Origin: Winogradskyella marina | GTDB lineage: Bacteria > Bacteroidota > Bacteroidia > Flavobacteriales > Flavobacteriaceae | NCBI RefSeq assembly: GCF_015645385.1 | Contig: NZ_JADOET010000003.1 | Span: 215,824 to 279,823, forward strand | Reading direction: 5' to 3' | Length of the DNA: 64,000 nt | Shown: one piece after another, positions 9,093 to 18,770 of the stretch | Layout of the letters: each line of letters opens with the position of its first letter | How positions within the stretch are numbered: the stretch's first letter is position 1 | Notes under the pieces: generated by a model | Told to the model about the DNA's origin: nothing | The model's database searches: none | What the model saw: only the letters and a program-made list of their open reading frames with translations | Translations under genes and position numbers: made by a program

Positions 9093-9106
9093 TTAGACTT
9101 AAATAA

Positions 9107-9184
9107 AATATTGGTTTTTTTGTGAAATTTATGGTAAAGATCTAGTGTCTTAACTTTAAACTATTTCACAGAAAAACCAATATT
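9107..9184 (+). terminator. Long hairpin terminator after purA
   Basis: The arms 9107-9128 and 9163-9184 are complementary over 22 positions. The one difference is a U-G wobble in plus-strand RNA and a mismatch in minus-strand RNA, which assigns the hairpin to plus-strand transcripts. The loop is 34 nt and a T-rich stretch follows. It lies just after the purA stop codon. Confidence 0.7.
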
Positions 9185-9283
9185 TTTATATACGATTAAG
9201 CTTGGTAAGCTATATATTTCTGTTAAAAAAAACGTTAACACGTACTAAAGCAAATCTAATAAGTGTTATTTTGTAAAAAATAT

Positions 9284-11101
9284 ATGTCTTTGAAACGATT
9301 TAAATATCTCTTACTTTTCATTTGCTTGCTATCTGCTTTTTTTAGTTTTGGACAAGAGCAGCAGAAAATTACTGTAAAATATTCAGGTAGTACGTCATCG
9401 TCGCCAGATATTAAAGACGGTGCATTAATATTTCTTAGAGACAAGTCTAAACAAGTCCATTTTATTCACAAAGGAGCAGATCTTTTTTGTGATAAGGCTA
9501 TTTATTATGAAGATCAAGACTTCATAGAAGCCTTTAGTAACGTAGAAATGAAGCAAGGCGACTCTATTAATATGGTTGCTAAGTACCTAGAATACAGTGG
9601 AAAATCTCAATTAGCTATTGCGAGAGGAGATGTCGTTTTAACAGAACCACAATCTGTACTTAAAACCGATACACTTTATTTTGACAGAATAAAACAACAA
9701 GCCTACTATAACACAAAGGGCACCGTTGAAAGAGACACCTCTGGAACAATTACAAGTCAAATAGGGCGTTATTATATGAATGCCAGTAAGTATCAGTTTA
9801 TTCAAGATGTTGTTCTTGTTAATCCAGATTACACCTTAAATACCGAACGTCTTGATTTCTTTACAGAAAACGGATTTGCTTATCTTTTTGGACCATCGAC
9901 CATTGTTGGTGAAACGAGTAAAATTTATAGTGAACGTGGTTTTTACGATACTAATAATAATATAGGTCATTTTCAACGGAACGCAAAAATCGATTATGAT
10001 AATAGAACTATTGAAGGAGACAGCCTTTACTTTGATAGAACCAAACGTTTCGCTTCTGCCACCAACAATATTACAGTAACAGATACGCTTAATAAGAGCA
10101 TCGTAAAAGGCCACTATGCCGAAGTTTGGCGTGCAAAAGACTCCATGTACATTACCAAACGTGCCTTAGCGATAACGGTCCAAGAAAGAGATTCTGTTTA
10201 TATACATGCAGATACTTTAATGGTTACTGGCAAACCCGAAAACCGCATTACACGAGCATTTTACAATGCCAAATTGTACAAAAGTGATATGGCCGGAAAA
10301 GCAGATTCCATTCATGTCAATCACAAAGAAGGGCTTACACAACTCATTAATTTAAGTAAATTTAGTTCTGGTGATGCCTTTGCTATCAAACGAAAACCAG
10401 TACTTTGGAATATTGGTAATCAAATGACAGGAGATACTATTCATTTAATTTCAAATCCAAAAACCGAACAACTAGATTCTTTAAAAGTGTTTGAAAATGC
10501 CTTTTTAATAAACCGAGACACCATTAGCGAAGATGGTTATAACCAAATAAAAGGCCTTCGATTAATAGGGTTATTTGAAAATAACGAACTCTATAATGTT
10601 GATATCATTAAAAACGCTGAAACCATTCGCTATTTAAGAAATGATGATGGTGAATTAATAGGTATTCAAAAATCGAAATCAGGAAGTATTAATGTTCAAA
10701 TTATTGATAAAGCCATTGATGAGGTTCGTTTTATCAATCAAATTGATGGCAATATTTTCCCTGAATCTGAATTCCCAAAAAATGCGAGGAAGTTAAGAGG
10801 TTTCGATTGGCGAGGTGACGAACAACTACTTTCGGTAGATGATTTATTTAAAGACGATCCTCCGTTAGATTTACCTGTAATTAAAGGTTTAGACGATTAT
10901 GTTCCGCCTGAAGCATTCATTGACGACAACGTTACCGAACGCATAGAGGAAGCTGGTAAAGACACTCCAGAAAAAGAGAATAAAGCGGCTCGTAACCTTC
11001 CTAAAAAGACAGAAGTAAAACCATTAAAATCAACAATAAAAAAGGCCGACTCTACTAAGACAAAACCTTTAAACCAAATTATCAAAAAAGAAGGGCAGTA
11101 A
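9284..11101 (+). CDS. OstA/LptA-like envelope protein
   Basis: The protein has 605 residues from the ATG at 9284; a GTG 21 bp upstream would spoil the signal peptide. An N-terminal signal sequence ends near FSFGQ, so it is exported. The next several hundred residues are beta-strand repeats of the LptA/OstA type, for example GADLFCDKAIYYEDQDFIEA and the recurrent pattern 'TLYFDRxxxxAYY'. In Proteobacteria this fold carries LPS across the periplasm. The Bacteroidota proteins are longer and often annotated as OstA-like, and their exact role is not settled. The C-terminus is a charged Lys/Glu/Pro-rich tail. The downstream aminotransferase follows with no gap, so co-transcription is likely. Confidence 0.8.
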   Translation: MSLKRFKYLLLFICLLSAFFSFGQEQQKITVKYSGSTSSSPDIKDGALIFLRDKSKQVHFIHKGADLFCDKAIYYEDQDFIEAFSNVEMKQGDSINMVAKYLEYSGKSQLAIARGDVVLTEPQSVLKTDTLYFDRIKQQAYYNTKGTVERDTSGTITSQIGRYYMNASKYQFIQDVVLVNPDYTLNTERLDFFTENGFAYLFGPSTIVGETSKIYSERGFYDTNNNIGHFQRNAKIDYDNRTIEGDSLYFDRTKRFASATNNITVTDTLNKSIVKGHYAEVWRAKDSMYITKRALAITVQERDSVYIHADTLMVTGKPENRITRAFYNAKLYKSDMAGKADSIHVNHKEGLTQLINLSKFSSGDAFAIKRKPVLWNIGNQMTGDTIHLISNPKTEQLDSLKVFENAFLINRDTISEDGYNQIKGLRLIGLFENNELYNVDIIKNAETIRYLRNDDGELIGIQKSKSGSINVQIIDKAIDEVRFINQIDGNIFPESEFPKNARKLRGFDWRGDEQLLSVDDLFKDDPPLDLPVIKGLDDYVPPEAFIDDNVTERIEEAGKDTPEKENKAARNLPKKTEVKPLKSTIKKADSTKTKPLNQIIKKEGQ

Positions 11102-12277
11102 TTGAAATCCGAGTTTCTAAAATATCAAGCACAGACCACACCACATCCTTTAGCGATGGAAATAAGTCATGCCAAAGGTTCCTATATTTATGACACCAAG
11201 GGGAAATCTTATCTCGATTTTGTTGCTGGAGTTTCGGCTTGTGGTTTAGGTCATTCGCACCCTAAAGTTGTAACAGCAGTAAAGGAACAATTAGACAAAT
11301 ATCTTCATGTTATGGTGTATGGAGAGTACATCCAAAAGCCAGCATTAGAATTAACAAAGTTATTAGCTAAACATTTACCTGCACCTTTAGAATCTACCTA
11401 TCTCGTAAATTCAGGAACCGAAGCTATTGAAGGAAGTTTAAAGTTAGCAAGACGTTTTACAGGTCGTTCAGAAATTATTGCTGCAAAAAACGCTTATCAC
11501 GGTAATACATTAGGCTCATTAAGTCTTATGGATTACGAAGAACGAAAGCAACCCTTTTTGCCATTAATTCCAGACATTAAGCATATTGAGTTTAATGCTA
11601 TATCAGACTTAGAAAAAATCACAGATAAAACTGCTGCAGTTATCCTCGAAACCATTCAAGGAGGAGCAGGATTTATTGAACCTACAGATAACTATTTAAA
11701 TAAAGTACAACAACGTTGTAATGCTGTAGGTGCTGTTTTTATATTAGATGAAATTCAACCAGGAATTGGTAGAACCGGAAAATTATTCGGATTTGAAAAC
11801 TATAACTGCCAACCCAATATTGTTGTTACAGGCAAAGGTTTAGGAGGTGGTTTACCTATTGGTGCTTTTACGGCTTCTAAACAAATGATGGATTGTTTAA
11901 GTGACAATCCTAAACTTGGTCATATCACAACTTTTGGTGGTAATCCTGTAGTTGCTGCTGCAGCTTTAGCAAATTTAAAAGAAATTACAGAATCTCAACT
12001 TATACCTAAAACCTTAGAAAAGGAGCAATTAATACGAAAACACCTTCAACATAAGCACATCAAAGAAATTAGAGGTCGTGGATTAATGTTAGCCGCAATT
12101 ACAGAAAATGAAGCACTAACAAGTAAAGTTATTTTGCAGGCACAAGACCAAGGATTAATCTTATTTTGGCTACTTTTTGAACCTAAAGCCATCCGAATTA
12201 CCCCTCCTTTAACCATTTCTAACGAAGAAATAATAGAAGGATGTCATTTAATAACTTCCATACTAGATAAGATTTAA
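11102..12277 (+). CDS. Class III PLP-dependent aminotransferase, acetylornithine-aminotransferase-like
   Basis: The protein has 391 residues if it starts at the TTG at 11102, directly after the stop of the OstA-like gene. The first ATG (11155) would remove the SEFLKYQAQTTPHPLAME segment that I expect in flavobacterial relatives, so the TTG start is preferred. It should transfer amino groups with pyridoxal phosphate in the cytoplasm. Visible motifs are NSGTEAIEGSLKLAR (about 103-117), the aspartate pair in LDEIQPGIGRTG (Asp216), the PLP lysine Lys245 in VVTGKGLGGG, and THHFGG-type TTFGGNP. The profile fits ArgD- or GabT-like enzymes. No arginine-biosynthesis genes are nearby, so the substrate is uncertain. 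Confidence 0.88.
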   Translation: MKSEFLKYQAQTTPHPLAMEISHAKGSYIYDTKGKSYLDFVAGVSACGLGHSHPKVVTAVKEQLDKYLHVMVYGEYIQKPALELTKLLAKHLPAPLESTYLVNSGTEAIEGSLKLARRFTGRSEIIAAKNAYHGNTLGSLSLMDYEERKQPFLPLIPDIKHIEFNAISDLEKITDKTAAVILETIQGGAGFIEPTDNYLNKVQQRCNAVGAVFILDEIQPGIGRTGKLFGFENYNCQPNIVVTGKGLGGGLPIGAFTASKQMMDCLSDNPKLGHITTFGGNPVVAAAALANLKEITESQLIPKTLEKEQLIRKHLQHKHIKEIRGRGLMLAAITENEALTSKVILQAQDQGLILFWLLFEPKAIRITPPLTISNEEIIEGCHLITSILDKI

Positions 12278-12337
12278 TTTCACTTACACAGCTCCAAACC
12301 ACTAAATACAAATAACTTAAGCGCATTTACATAAACA

Positions 12338-12351
12338 AACATTTAAATGTT
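12338..12351. repeat. 14-bp perfect palindrome upstream of the TPR gene
   Basis: AACATTTAAATGTT is self-complementary over 14 bp. It lies about 90 bp before the TPR protein start in the 161-bp gap after the aminotransferase gene. It may be an operator for a dimeric regulator. In such AT-rich DNA the significance is modest. Confidence 0.3.
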
Positions 12352-12438
12352 AATTAATTTGTTAAGAACATTAGTTTAAAAATCTATGTAACGCACAGGA
12401 TAGCTGTATTTTTATTTCAGCGAATTATTAATCAATTT

Positions 12439-13845
12439 ATGCAGTACAGTCAAGACGACGAAAACTTTCCTCTCACTCGATTTGAGTCCATGTTAAAGAC
12501 CAATAATATATTGTTCTTTGACTCTAACGAGTTTGAAAATATCATTCACCACTATCTTGAAAATGGCAAGATTGCATTATCTAAACGTGCCATTAAGTTA
12601 GGATTAGAACAACACCCTTCTTCTATTAATTTAAGATTATTTCAAGTTGAAATATTAGTGATTGAAAATAAATTTGAAGAAGCAGATGATTTATTAGATA
12701 GACTTCACAACCTTGAGCCTACCAACGAAGAAATTTTTATTCAAAAAGCCAATGTTTTGTCTAAACAAGATAAACATCAGCAAGCCATAGACACCTTACT
12801 TGTTGCTATTGAAATGTCTAGCACACCACATGATGACGCAGATTTACATGCGTTAGTTGGAATGGAATATTTATTTTTAGATCAATTTGAAAATGCAATT
12901 ATCTATTTTAAAAAGTGCTTAGAAAGTGATACTTCAGATTATTCGGCATTACATAATATTGTGTATTGTTATGATTTCTTAAATCAGAATTCTGAAGCTA
13001 TAGAGTATTTAAATTGGTACTTAAATACGAATCCGTATTGCGAAGTTGCATGGCATCAATTAGGACGACAATACTTAACAATTAACGAATACGCTAAAGC
13101 CAATTCTGCATTAGATTTTGCCATAATTTCAGATGATACTTTTGTTGGCGCATATATTGAAAAAGGTAAGGTCCTCGAGAAACTAAAAAAATACGAGGAA
13201 GCTATTGAAAACTACAAAATTACATTGGCATTAGAAGATCCAACATCTTTTGCTCTATTACGAATTGGTAAGTGCTACGCTAAACTTGGTCACGATGATT
13301 TAGCCATTCAGTTTTTCAAAAAAACAATAGATGAAGATCCTATTTTAGACAAAGGTTGGATTGCAATTACTAAGTTTTATATGAAGCGCTTAAACTATCA
13401 AAAAGCGTTGTACTACATAAACAAAGCTGTGATAATTGATGGTGAAAATGTTAATTACTGGAAGGTTTATGCGACCATAAACAAACGCCTAAATTTCCTT
13501 GAAGAAGCAGAACGTGGTTACAAACGCACTTTAGAATTAGGTAATTACGAGTTAGACACATGGCTAAACAGGTCTGATGTGTTAACGACTTTAGGCGAAT
13601 ATGAAGGTGCTATTTTTAATTTAATTCAAGCTTCAGAATTTTATCCTGAAAATGCAGAAATAGAGTACCGACTAGCAGGTTTGTATTTTTTAGTTCACCA
13701 AACTGAAGAAGGACGTTTTCACCTAAAAAATGCAACGCAACTTAATATTGACTATAACTTTATTATTTCAGAGTTGTTTCCTCAACTTACAGATAGACCC
13801 ATGATTAAAGCTATAATTTCAGAAGGTAAAAAGGCGTCAAACTAA
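12439..13845 (+). CDS. Tetratricopeptide-repeat protein
   Basis: The 468-residue protein is made almost wholly of degenerate TPR helix pairs, for example KQDKHQQAIDTLLVAIEM, FENAIIYFKKCLESD, KKYEEAIENYKITLALED and LGHDDLAIQFFKKTIDEDP, in roughly 34-residue steps. There is no signal peptide or membrane segment, so it should be cytoplasmic. TPR arrays are protein-binding scaffolds, and nothing in the sequence shows the partner. Homologues are common single genes in flavobacteria. The next gene, encoding a DUF368 membrane protein, starts 37 bp downstream on the same strand and may share the transcript. Confidence 0.85.
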   Translation: MQYSQDDENFPLTRFESMLKTNNILFFDSNEFENIIHHYLENGKIALSKRAIKLGLEQHPSSINLRLFQVEILVIENKFEEADDLLDRLHNLEPTNEEIFIQKANVLSKQDKHQQAIDTLLVAIEMSSTPHDDADLHALVGMEYLFLDQFENAIIYFKKCLESDTSDYSALHNIVYCYDFLNQNSEAIEYLNWYLNTNPYCEVAWHQLGRQYLTINEYAKANSALDFAIISDDTFVGAYIEKGKVLEKLKKYEEAIENYKITLALEDPTSFALLRIGKCYAKLGHDDLAIQFFKKTIDEDPILDKGWIAITKFYMKRLNYQKALYYINKAVIIDGENVNYWKVYATINKRLNFLEEAERGYKRTLELGNYELDTWLNRSDVLTTLGEYEGAIFNLIQASEFYPENAEIEYRLAGLYFLVHQTEEGRFHLKNATQLNIDYNFIISELFPQLTDRPMIKAIISEGKKASN

Positions 13846-13882
13846 AAAAATCCATACCTTAGCATTTCATATTTTTTATAAA

Positions 13883-14851
13883 ATGCAAAGACGATTTATA
13901 GACTACTTAGTTATCACTTTTAAGGGTATTGCAATGGGAGCAGCAGATGTTGTTCCAGGAGTTTCAGGAGGAACTATCGCATTTATTTCTGGTATTTACG
14001 AAGAACTTATTGAAAGTATAGACAAGGTGAACCTTGGAGTTTTTAAAGTGTGGAAACAAGAGGGTTTTAAAAGAGCTTGGAATTCCATAAATGGTAACTT
14101 TCTATTTGCACTCTTTTTTGGCGTTGCATTTAGTATATTGTCCTTAGCCAAATTAATAAAATGGCTATTACATAACGAAACTATCTTATTATGGTCCTTT
14201 TTCTTTGGGCTCGTTTTAGCTAGTATTCTTTATATTGCTAAACAAATTAAAGGCTTGTCTATTAAGTTGATTATTGCCATTATTGCGACGTCAATTTTAT
14301 CGTTTTACATTACTGAAGCCGAACCATTTGCGTCACCAGACAGTCCATTTTATCTTTTATTTTGTGGCTTTATAGCTATCATTGCTATGATTTTACCTGG
14401 AGTTTCAGGGGCATTTATATTACTTATACTTGGTGCGTACCAAACCGCAATTGACACTATTAATAATTTAAGAGACGGAGTATTGACTGGTAACATGGAT
14501 CTTTTTAAAGATGCCTTGCTAAAATTTGCATTACTTGGTGTTGGTGCCATTATTGGAATTAAAGTGTTTTCGAAAGCCTTAAATTGGATGTTCAAACATC
14601 ATAAAAATCTTACATTAGCCATCCTAACCGGATTTATGATTGGGTCATTAAATAAAATTTGGCCATGGAAAGAAGTTTTAAAAACACGTGTTAATTCTGA
14701 AGGAGAAGTAGTTACCTTACTCGATAGAAGCATTTCACCAATAGCGTATGCCGGAGATAACGAATTAGTAATGGCCATCATTTTTATTGTTATCGGTTTT
14801 GCTACAATTCTAATTTTAGAAAGTCTCGGTAAACATAAAAATAACGTGTAA
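13883..14851 (+). CDS. DUF368 (PopT-family) membrane protein, copy 1
   Basis: The protein has 322 residues and 8 or more hydrophobic segments in the inner membrane. It carries the two family hallmarks: MGAADVVPGVSGGT (18-31) near the N-terminus and MILPGVSGAFILLILGAY in the middle. These look like a repeated re-entrant motif. DUF368 proteins have been reported as polyprenyl-phosphate (undecaprenyl-phosphate) transporters that recycle the lipid carrier for wall and glycan synthesis. The function here is inferred from family membership. The stop codon overlaps the ATG of a second DUF368 gene by one base (TAATG), so the pair is translationally coupled. Confidence 0.88.
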   Translation: MQRRFIDYLVITFKGIAMGAADVVPGVSGGTIAFISGIYEELIESIDKVNLGVFKVWKQEGFKRAWNSINGNFLFALFFGVAFSILSLAKLIKWLLHNETILLWSFFFGLVLASILYIAKQIKGLSIKLIIAIIATSILSFYITEAEPFASPDSPFYLLFCGFIAIIAMILPGVSGAFILLILGAYQTAIDTINNLRDGVLTGNMDLFKDALLKFALLGVGAIIGIKVFSKALNWMFKHHKNLTLAILTGFMIGSLNKIWPWKEVLKTRVNSEGEVVTLLDRSISPIAYAGDNELVMAIIFIVIGFATILILESLGKHKNNV

Positions 14852-15870
14852 TGCAAAGCACCAGATCGTTTAAAGACCGTGTATTCCTGGTCATTAAAGG
14901 GTTGGCCATGGGAGCCGCGAACAAAGTTCCAGGTGTTTCTGGTGGTGTTGTTGCATTTGTAGCTGGTTTTTATGAAGAGTTTATTTATTCTCTTCAACGC
15001 GTAAATAAAACCGCTTTTAAACTCTTATTTAATGGCAGATTTAGTAGCTTCTATCGCTATATCAATGGTAAGTTTTTGGGCTCGCTATTTTTAGGAATGA
15101 TAGTGAGTTATTTCAGTGTTTCAAAAATATTAGATTATCTTATTGTGCACTATGAACTCTATGTTTGGAGTACTTTCTTCGGCATGATTTTGGGTTCAAT
15201 TTATTATATATCTAAAGATTTTAAAGAGTGGAATAGAACAACATTACTAGCTTTAGTTCTTGGTGCCATCGCTGGTCTTAGTGTTAGCTTTTTAGATCCA
15301 GCAACAGAAAACGATAACTTATTTTTCGTCTTCTTTTGTGGTATTATAAGTGTTTCTGGAATGACCTTACCAGGATTTTCTGGGTCTTTTATTCTTATAC
15401 TTTTGGGCAATTACGTATTACTCTTAGTGGACTCTGTAAATGCTCTTTATGATACGATGATCGATGTTTTTAGTGGTAATTTTGATTTTATATATGATGC
15501 CTATCGTATACGAATGTTAAAAGTTTTAGCGGTATTTACACTAGGTTCAGTAGCTGGCTTGGTTACTTTTTCACATATATTAAATTACATATTAAAACAT
15601 TATAAATTCATTACTTTGGCTACCATCATGGGATTTATAATTGGCTCACTTGGAGTTGTTTGGCCATGGAAAGAAACCATATATAAAACAAATTCGGAAG
15701 GCATAACAATCTTAGATTCTACTGGAAAACAAATTATTGCCAATTATCAACGGTATTTACCTGAATTCAACAGCCAAACTTACATCGCAATTGTTTATAT
15801 TGCCCTTGGAATCCTCATAGTTTTAGGATTAGAATGGTATGGAAAACGCACAAGACAAATTAAAGCTTAA
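14851..15870 (+). CDS. DUF368 (PopT-family) membrane protein, copy 2
   Basis: This 339-residue polytopic membrane protein is paralogous to its upstream neighbour. It has the same hallmarks, MGAANKVPGVSGG (20-32) and MTLPGFSGSFILILLGNY, plus the shared IIGSLGVVWPWKE near the C-terminus (IGSLNKIWPWKE in copy 1). The differences inside the motifs (AN for AD, GFSG for GVSG) are consistent with divergence after an old duplication. It presumably also moves polyprenyl-phosphate carriers. Whether the two act as a heterodimer or on different lipids is not known. Its 3' end overlaps the aroE start by 32 bp. Confidence 0.88.
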   Translation: MQSTRSFKDRVFLVIKGLAMGAANKVPGVSGGVVAFVAGFYEEFIYSLQRVNKTAFKLLFNGRFSSFYRYINGKFLGSLFLGMIVSYFSVSKILDYLIVHYELYVWSTFFGMILGSIYYISKDFKEWNRTTLLALVLGAIAGLSVSFLDPATENDNLFFVFFCGIISVSGMTLPGFSGSFILILLGNYVLLLVDSVNALYDTMIDVFSGNFDFIYDAYRIRMLKVLAVFTLGSVAGLVTFSHILNYILKHYKFITLATIMGFIIGSLGVVWPWKETIYKTNSEGITILDSTGKQIIANYQRYLPEFNSQTYIAIVYIALGILIVLGLEWYGKRTRQIKA

Positions 15871-16600
15871 ATTCGGACTCGTCGGTAAAGATATCTCTTA
15901 CTCGTTTTCGAGAGGATATTTTAAAACCAAATTCGAAACTGAAAATTCGCAAAATACATACGTTAATTTCGATTTACAATCTATAGACGAGCTTTTAGTA
16001 ATTATAAAAAACACTTCAAATTTAAAAGGGCTTAACGTTACTATTCCCTATAAAGAACAAGTTATTCCCTTACTAGATAAACTGGATAAAAAAGCTGAAG
16101 AAATTGGAGCTGTGAATACCATTAGGTTTGCTAAAAACAATCAGTTAATTGGCTACAATACTGATTTTTATGGTTTTAAAAACTCCATACAACCACATCT
16201 AAAATCACATCATAAAAAAGCTTTAATTTTAGGTACAGGAGGTGCATCTAAAGCTATTGCATACGCGCTTAAAAACTTAGAAATTCAGTATGACTTTGTC
16301 TCACGATCGCAAAAGAAAAACGTCACCTATTTGTATTCGGATCTAACTAATGCTATAATTTCAGATTATACAATTATCATCAATTGCACACCTATTGGCA
16401 CATATCCTAATATCGATCAATGTCCAGATATTCCTTATGATGCTATCTCTGAAAGTCACATATTGTATGACCTTATTTACAATCCTGATCAAACAAAATT
16501 CTTAAAACAAGGTTACCAAAATGGAGCCACAACCATTAACGGTTTAGAAATGTTACGACTTCAAGCCGAAAAATCCTGGGAAATCTGGAATAAGTCTTAA
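15839..16600 (+). CDS. aroE: Shikimate dehydrogenase
   Basis: AroE reduces 3-dehydroshikimate to shikimate with NADPH in the aromatic amino acid pathway. The protein has 253 residues. The substrate-binding SFSRGYF lies at 22-28, catalytic Lys72 in NVTIPYKE and Asp109 in GYNTDFYGF. The nucleotide loop GTGGASKA is at 132-139, and the C-terminal GLEMLRLQAEKSWEIW is typical. The ATG at 15839 lies 32 bp inside the preceding DUF368 gene. No other ATG fits and the overlap suggests coupled expression. The first 10 residues (ENAQDKLKLK) may be an extension that homologues lack. Confidence 0.93.
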   Translation: MENAQDKLKLKFGLVGKDISYSFSRGYFKTKFETENSQNTYVNFDLQSIDELLVIIKNTSNLKGLNVTIPYKEQVIPLLDKLDKKAEEIGAVNTIRFAKNNQLIGYNTDFYGFKNSIQPHLKSHHKKALILGTGGASKAIAYALKNLEIQYDFVSRSQKKNVTYLYSDLTNAIISDYTIIINCTPIGTYPNIDQCPDIPYDAISESHILYDLIYNPDQTKFLKQGYQNGATTINGLEMLRLQAEKSWEIWNKS

Positions 16601-16680
16601 AACACAAGCTCTACAAGCAATTCCTTTGTAGTTATACTACTAGTTAGTATCTTTAACAATTATAATAAATATTTTGACAT

Positions 16681-18732
16681 ATGTCTGAGAATGATAACCT
16701 GCAGAATGCAGATGGAAAAAAAGAAGTAGAATCAACAGATACTACTCCAACGCAACAAGCTGAAATTAAAACGGAAGCAAAATCTGAAACTGAAGGAAAT
16801 GATGTTGACAACAACAACGTTGAAGCCGAAGTTAAACAAGATTCCGAAACAGAATCAACTGATAATGAACCTAAAAGCAGTACAGAAGCAGAAGAGGCTG
16901 CAACTGAGAACGCATCTAAAACGGATGCCGCTAAAGACAATCATGTTGATGAAATAGAAGCATCCAATGCTGAAGACGCTGAAGACGAATCTAATGCTGA
17001 ACGTCATGAAGTAGAAGAGAAAGATTATCATGCTATGTCTATGGATGAGTTAAATGCTGAAATCAGCAGACTCTTAAAAAACCATAAAATTCAGACCATT
17101 TCTAAACATGTTAATGAAATAAAAAGTGAGTTTAATGCTAAATTCAGTGAACTTCTAGAAGAAAAAAAGGAAGAATTCATTGACGATGGTGGTAACGAAA
17201 TAGACTTTTATTACACTAACGACGCCAAGAAACAATTCAATGCTCATTATAAAGAATACAAACAAACAATAAACGCTTACTATAAGGAGCGCGAGCAAAA
17301 CCTAAAACAAAATCTTGATAATAGATTACAAATTATTGAAGATATCAAGGGTTTACTTAGTGTTGAAGAAAATATGGGTACAACCTATAAAACCTTCAAG
17401 GAACTTCAGGAAAAATGGCGTAATGCAGGTCCAATTCCAAGAGACAAATACAATAATGCTTGGAATACTTACCACCATCATGTAGAACGTTTTTACGACT
17501 TTTTACATCTCAATAATGATTTGAGAGATATGGACTTTAAGCATAACTATGATCAGAAATTGAAAATCATAGAACGTGCAGAAGAGTTAGCTGAAGATGA
17601 AAATACTAACCGTTCGTTTAGAGAACTACAAGTATTACATAAATTGTGGAAAGAAGAACTTGGACCCGTTGGCAAAGAACATAGAGAAGCTATTTGGGAA
17701 CGCTTTAGTAATGCAACCAAGGCTATACATGATAAGCGTCAGGCTTACTTTGCAGACATGGATAAGGCACATGAAAAAAACCTTGAACGAAAAGAGGAAA
17801 TCATTGCAAAAATCACTGCAATTGGAGAAGACAAAGCAACGTCACATAGTGCTTGGCAGAAAAAGATTAAAGAAATTGAAGCTTTAAGGGATGCCTTTTT
17901 TAAAGCAGGAAAAGTACCTTTAAAAGTCAACGAAAGTACTTGGGCAAAATTTAAAAACGCCGTTAGAACTTTTAATCGTGGTAAAAACAGTTTTTATAAA
18001 AACCTAAAGAAAGATCAGTACGACAATCTTAAAAAGAAAAAGGAACTAATTCAAATTGCAGAAGACAATAAAGATAGTGATGATTTTGCGACGGTAACTC
18101 CGTTGATGAAAAAAATTCAAAGCGATTGGAAAAAAATTGGTCATGTTCCAAGACGCGATAGCGATAAAATTTGGAAACAATTTAAATCTGCTTGTAATCA
18201 TTATTTTGATAAAATGCATGCTGAGCGTAAAGCTAAAGACCAACATTTATATGAAGCTTTTGATAAAAAAGTAAAACTTCTAGATGGTTTAAAAGCATTG
18301 GAGCTTTCAGAAGATCCAAAAGCCGATATCAAAACATTACAAGATAAAATTGCTGAGTGGAAAGACATTGGGTACGTACCACAAAACAAACGTTATATCG
18401 ACGGTAAATTCTACAAAGCGATTGACGATAAGTTTGACAAACTAAAAATGGATAAGTCGAAATTAGAAATGATTAAGTTTGAAAGTAAACTTGAAAATTT
18501 AGCGGATCCAGAAGACACACGCTTATTGGACAACGAACAAAATTTTATTCGCAAGCGTATTAGTGATATTAAGTCTGAAATTAATCAATTGGAAAATAAT
18601 TTACAGTTTTTCTCTAATGTAAAATCAGATAACCCATTAGTAAAGGATGTTCATAAAAATATTGATAACCACAAAAAAGAATTAGATACATGGAAGGCCA
18701 AGTTAACAAAGGTCAGAGGCATGTATAATTAA
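16681..18732 (+). CDS. DUF349 coiled-coil protein
   Basis: The 683-residue protein is very rich in charged residues. The first ~115 residues are an acidic low-complexity tail (Glu, Asp, Thr, Ala, Asn). The rest consists of repeated DUF349 helical units, recognised by the recurring pattern of W..K...I...P....D..W..F...C..F (for example EKWRNAGPIPRDKYNNAWNT, DWKKIGHVPRRDSDKIWKQF and EWKDIGYVPQ). At least five units can be counted. The last ~70 residues are a predicted coiled coil. DUF349 proteins have no firmly established function. There is no signal peptide, so it is cytoplasmic. It sits 81 bp after aroE. Confidence 0.88.
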   Translation: MSENDNLQNADGKKEVESTDTTPTQQAEIKTEAKSETEGNDVDNNNVEAEVKQDSETESTDNEPKSSTEAEEAATENASKTDAAKDNHVDEIEASNAEDAEDESNAERHEVEEKDYHAMSMDELNAEISRLLKNHKIQTISKHVNEIKSEFNAKFSELLEEKKEEFIDDGGNEIDFYYTNDAKKQFNAHYKEYKQTINAYYKEREQNLKQNLDNRLQIIEDIKGLLSVEENMGTTYKTFKELQEKWRNAGPIPRDKYNNAWNTYHHHVERFYDFLHLNNDLRDMDFKHNYDQKLKIIERAEELAEDENTNRSFRELQVLHKLWKEELGPVGKEHREAIWERFSNATKAIHDKRQAYFADMDKAHEKNLERKEEIIAKITAIGEDKATSHSAWQKKIKEIEALRDAFFKAGKVPLKVNESTWAKFKNAVRTFNRGKNSFYKNLKKDQYDNLKKKKELIQIAEDNKDSDDFATVTPLMKKIQSDWKKIGHVPRRDSDKIWKQFKSACNHYFDKMHAERKAKDQHLYEAFDKKVKLLDGLKALELSEDPKADIKTLQDKIAEWKDIGYVPQNKRYIDGKFYKAIDDKFDKLKMDKSKLEMIKFESKLENLADPEDTRLLDNEQNFIRKRISDIKSEINQLENNLQFFSNVKSDNPLVKDVHKNIDNHKKELDTWKAKLTKVRGMYN

Positions 18733-18770
18733 AATTTATAGTTTAGTTTTTAAAAGAAAGGGAGAATACG

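Noticed and set aside
14599..14997. A 132-codon antisense frame across the junction of the two DUF368 genes
   Set aside because: It runs against two clear membrane-protein genes and shows no signal, domain or plausible promoter.
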